Assembly: GCF_017897595.1 (NCBI RefSeq)
Contig: NZ_JAGKIK010000004.1
Location: forward strand, 124,001 to 188,000
Length of the DNA: 64,000 nucleotides
Source of the DNA: Aquimarina sp. U1-2
Lineage (GTDB): Bacteria; Bacteroidota; Bacteroidia; Flavobacteriales; Flavobacteriaceae
Direction: 5' to 3'
The position numbers and the translations under genes were made by a program. The notes beneath the pieces were generated by a model. That model made no database searches and was not told the DNA's origin. It was given only the letters and a program-made list of their open reading frames with translations. The number at the start of each line of letters is the position of its first letter. Position 1 is the stretch's first letter. Shown one piece after another: positions 63,694-64,000 of this stretch.

Positions 63694-64000
63694 ATGATTC
63701 GCATTTCAGAAAAAACACTAAAAGACCTTGAATTTGATACCGTTCTAGAGCAAGTCTCAGAATTATGTAATACAGATCTGGGAAAATCAAAAGCACTTCG
63801 GGTTGTGCCTTTTACAAATGAGCAAGCCATTAAAGTAGCACTACAAGAAGTTTTTGAATATAAATCGTCGCATTTAAATGACGCCAGAATTCCTAACCAT
63901 GAATTTGACAGTATTACGAAAGAAATTCAACTCCTCGCTATAGAAAACACCTTTTTAGAAGCACTGAATTTAAAAAAGGTAATTGCTATTAGCACTACGG
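63694..64000 (+). CDS. mutS2: MutS2-type ATPase, N-terminal part (3' end outside window)
   Basis: An open frame from the ATG at 63694 to the edge, about 102 codons. The start ISEKTLKDLEFDTVLEQVSE and NTDLGKSKALRVVPFTNEQA are typical of the MutS2 N-terminal helical domain. MutS2 is a MutS-family ATPase acting on recombination intermediates or stalled ribosomes. The ATPase and Smr domains lie beyond the window, so the call rests on the N-terminal match. Confidence 0.85.
   Translation, partial: MIRISEKTLKDLEFDTVLEQVSELCNTDLGKSKALRVVPFTNEQAIKVALQEVFEYKSSHLNDARIPNHEFDSITKEIQLLAIENTFLEALNLKKVIAISTT

Overview
The window reads as chromosomal DNA of a low-GC member of the Bacteroidota, most likely a marine Flavobacteriaceae (an Aquimarina- or Kordia-like genus is a guess). 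The reasons are the gene families present (DUF2461, GIN-domain and DYG-repeat surface proteins behind an ECF sigma/anti-sigma pair, a fused E1 alpha/beta dehydrogenase, an SUI1-family factor, a RecQ with a C-terminal HTH extension), a textbook Bacteroidota promoter (TTG-N19-TAnnTTTG at 13035-13064) and the general lack of Shine-Dalgarno sequences.

Layout. 1-4857: partial DUF2461 gene, CBS-domain gene, a 0.9 kb repeat-rich gap, the cysE-cysM cysteine pair, a 110-bp tandem repeat array and a methyltransferase. 4858-9204: a small accessory island with a PIN-domain toxin-antitoxin pair and two genes (a small membrane protein and a GHKL-ATPase/PD-(D/E)xK nuclease fusion). Each of these two is bracketed by its own short inverted repeat, and an attC-like imperfect palindrome separates them; this is the organisation of integron gene cassettes. 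9205-22155: housekeeping genes (recQ, a MOSC gene, a truA-like gene, a LysM gene, cmk, an mreB paralogue, lon) and the ECF sigma/anti-sigma/surface-protein operon.

22283-55041 is one large exopolysaccharide or capsule locus of the Wzx/Wzy type, almost wholly on the minus strand. Read in its direction of transcription it has UDP-sugar C4-epimerase and C6-dehydrogenase, a formyltransferase-like enzyme, Wzx flippase, pyruvyltransferase-like protein, glycosyltransferases, an EpsG/Wzy-like polymerase, a polysaccharide deacetylase, a CapK-like ligase, two initiating phosphoglycosyltransferases, an amino-acid-type adenylation enzyme with its own carrier protein, two NeuD/PglD-type acetyltransferases, an FAD/NAD(P)-binding protein, a FemAB-like transferase, PglE/PglF-type enzymes for a diamino sugar, then Wza and the Wzc tyrosine kinase, facing the cognate CpsB-type phosphatase. 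A right-handed beta-helix lipoprotein sits on the opposite strand inside the locus and may be a polymer-modifying enzyme. The adenylation/carrier/acyltransferase group suggests that the polymer is decorated with an amino acid or acyl group.

55042-64000 is mixed: fused 2-oxo acid dehydrogenase E1, a 2OG-Fe(II) oxygenase, an SUI1/DUF1835/nucleoside phosphorylase run, two tiny membrane-protein genes, an orphan periplasmic-binding-like protein without a signal peptide, ung, and the start of mutS2. Several families of dispersed non-coding repeats recur through the window, including MITE-like elements with TGAATATCCG ends; one of these supplies the stop codon of the MOSC gene. No rRNA, tRNA or CRISPR array was recognised.
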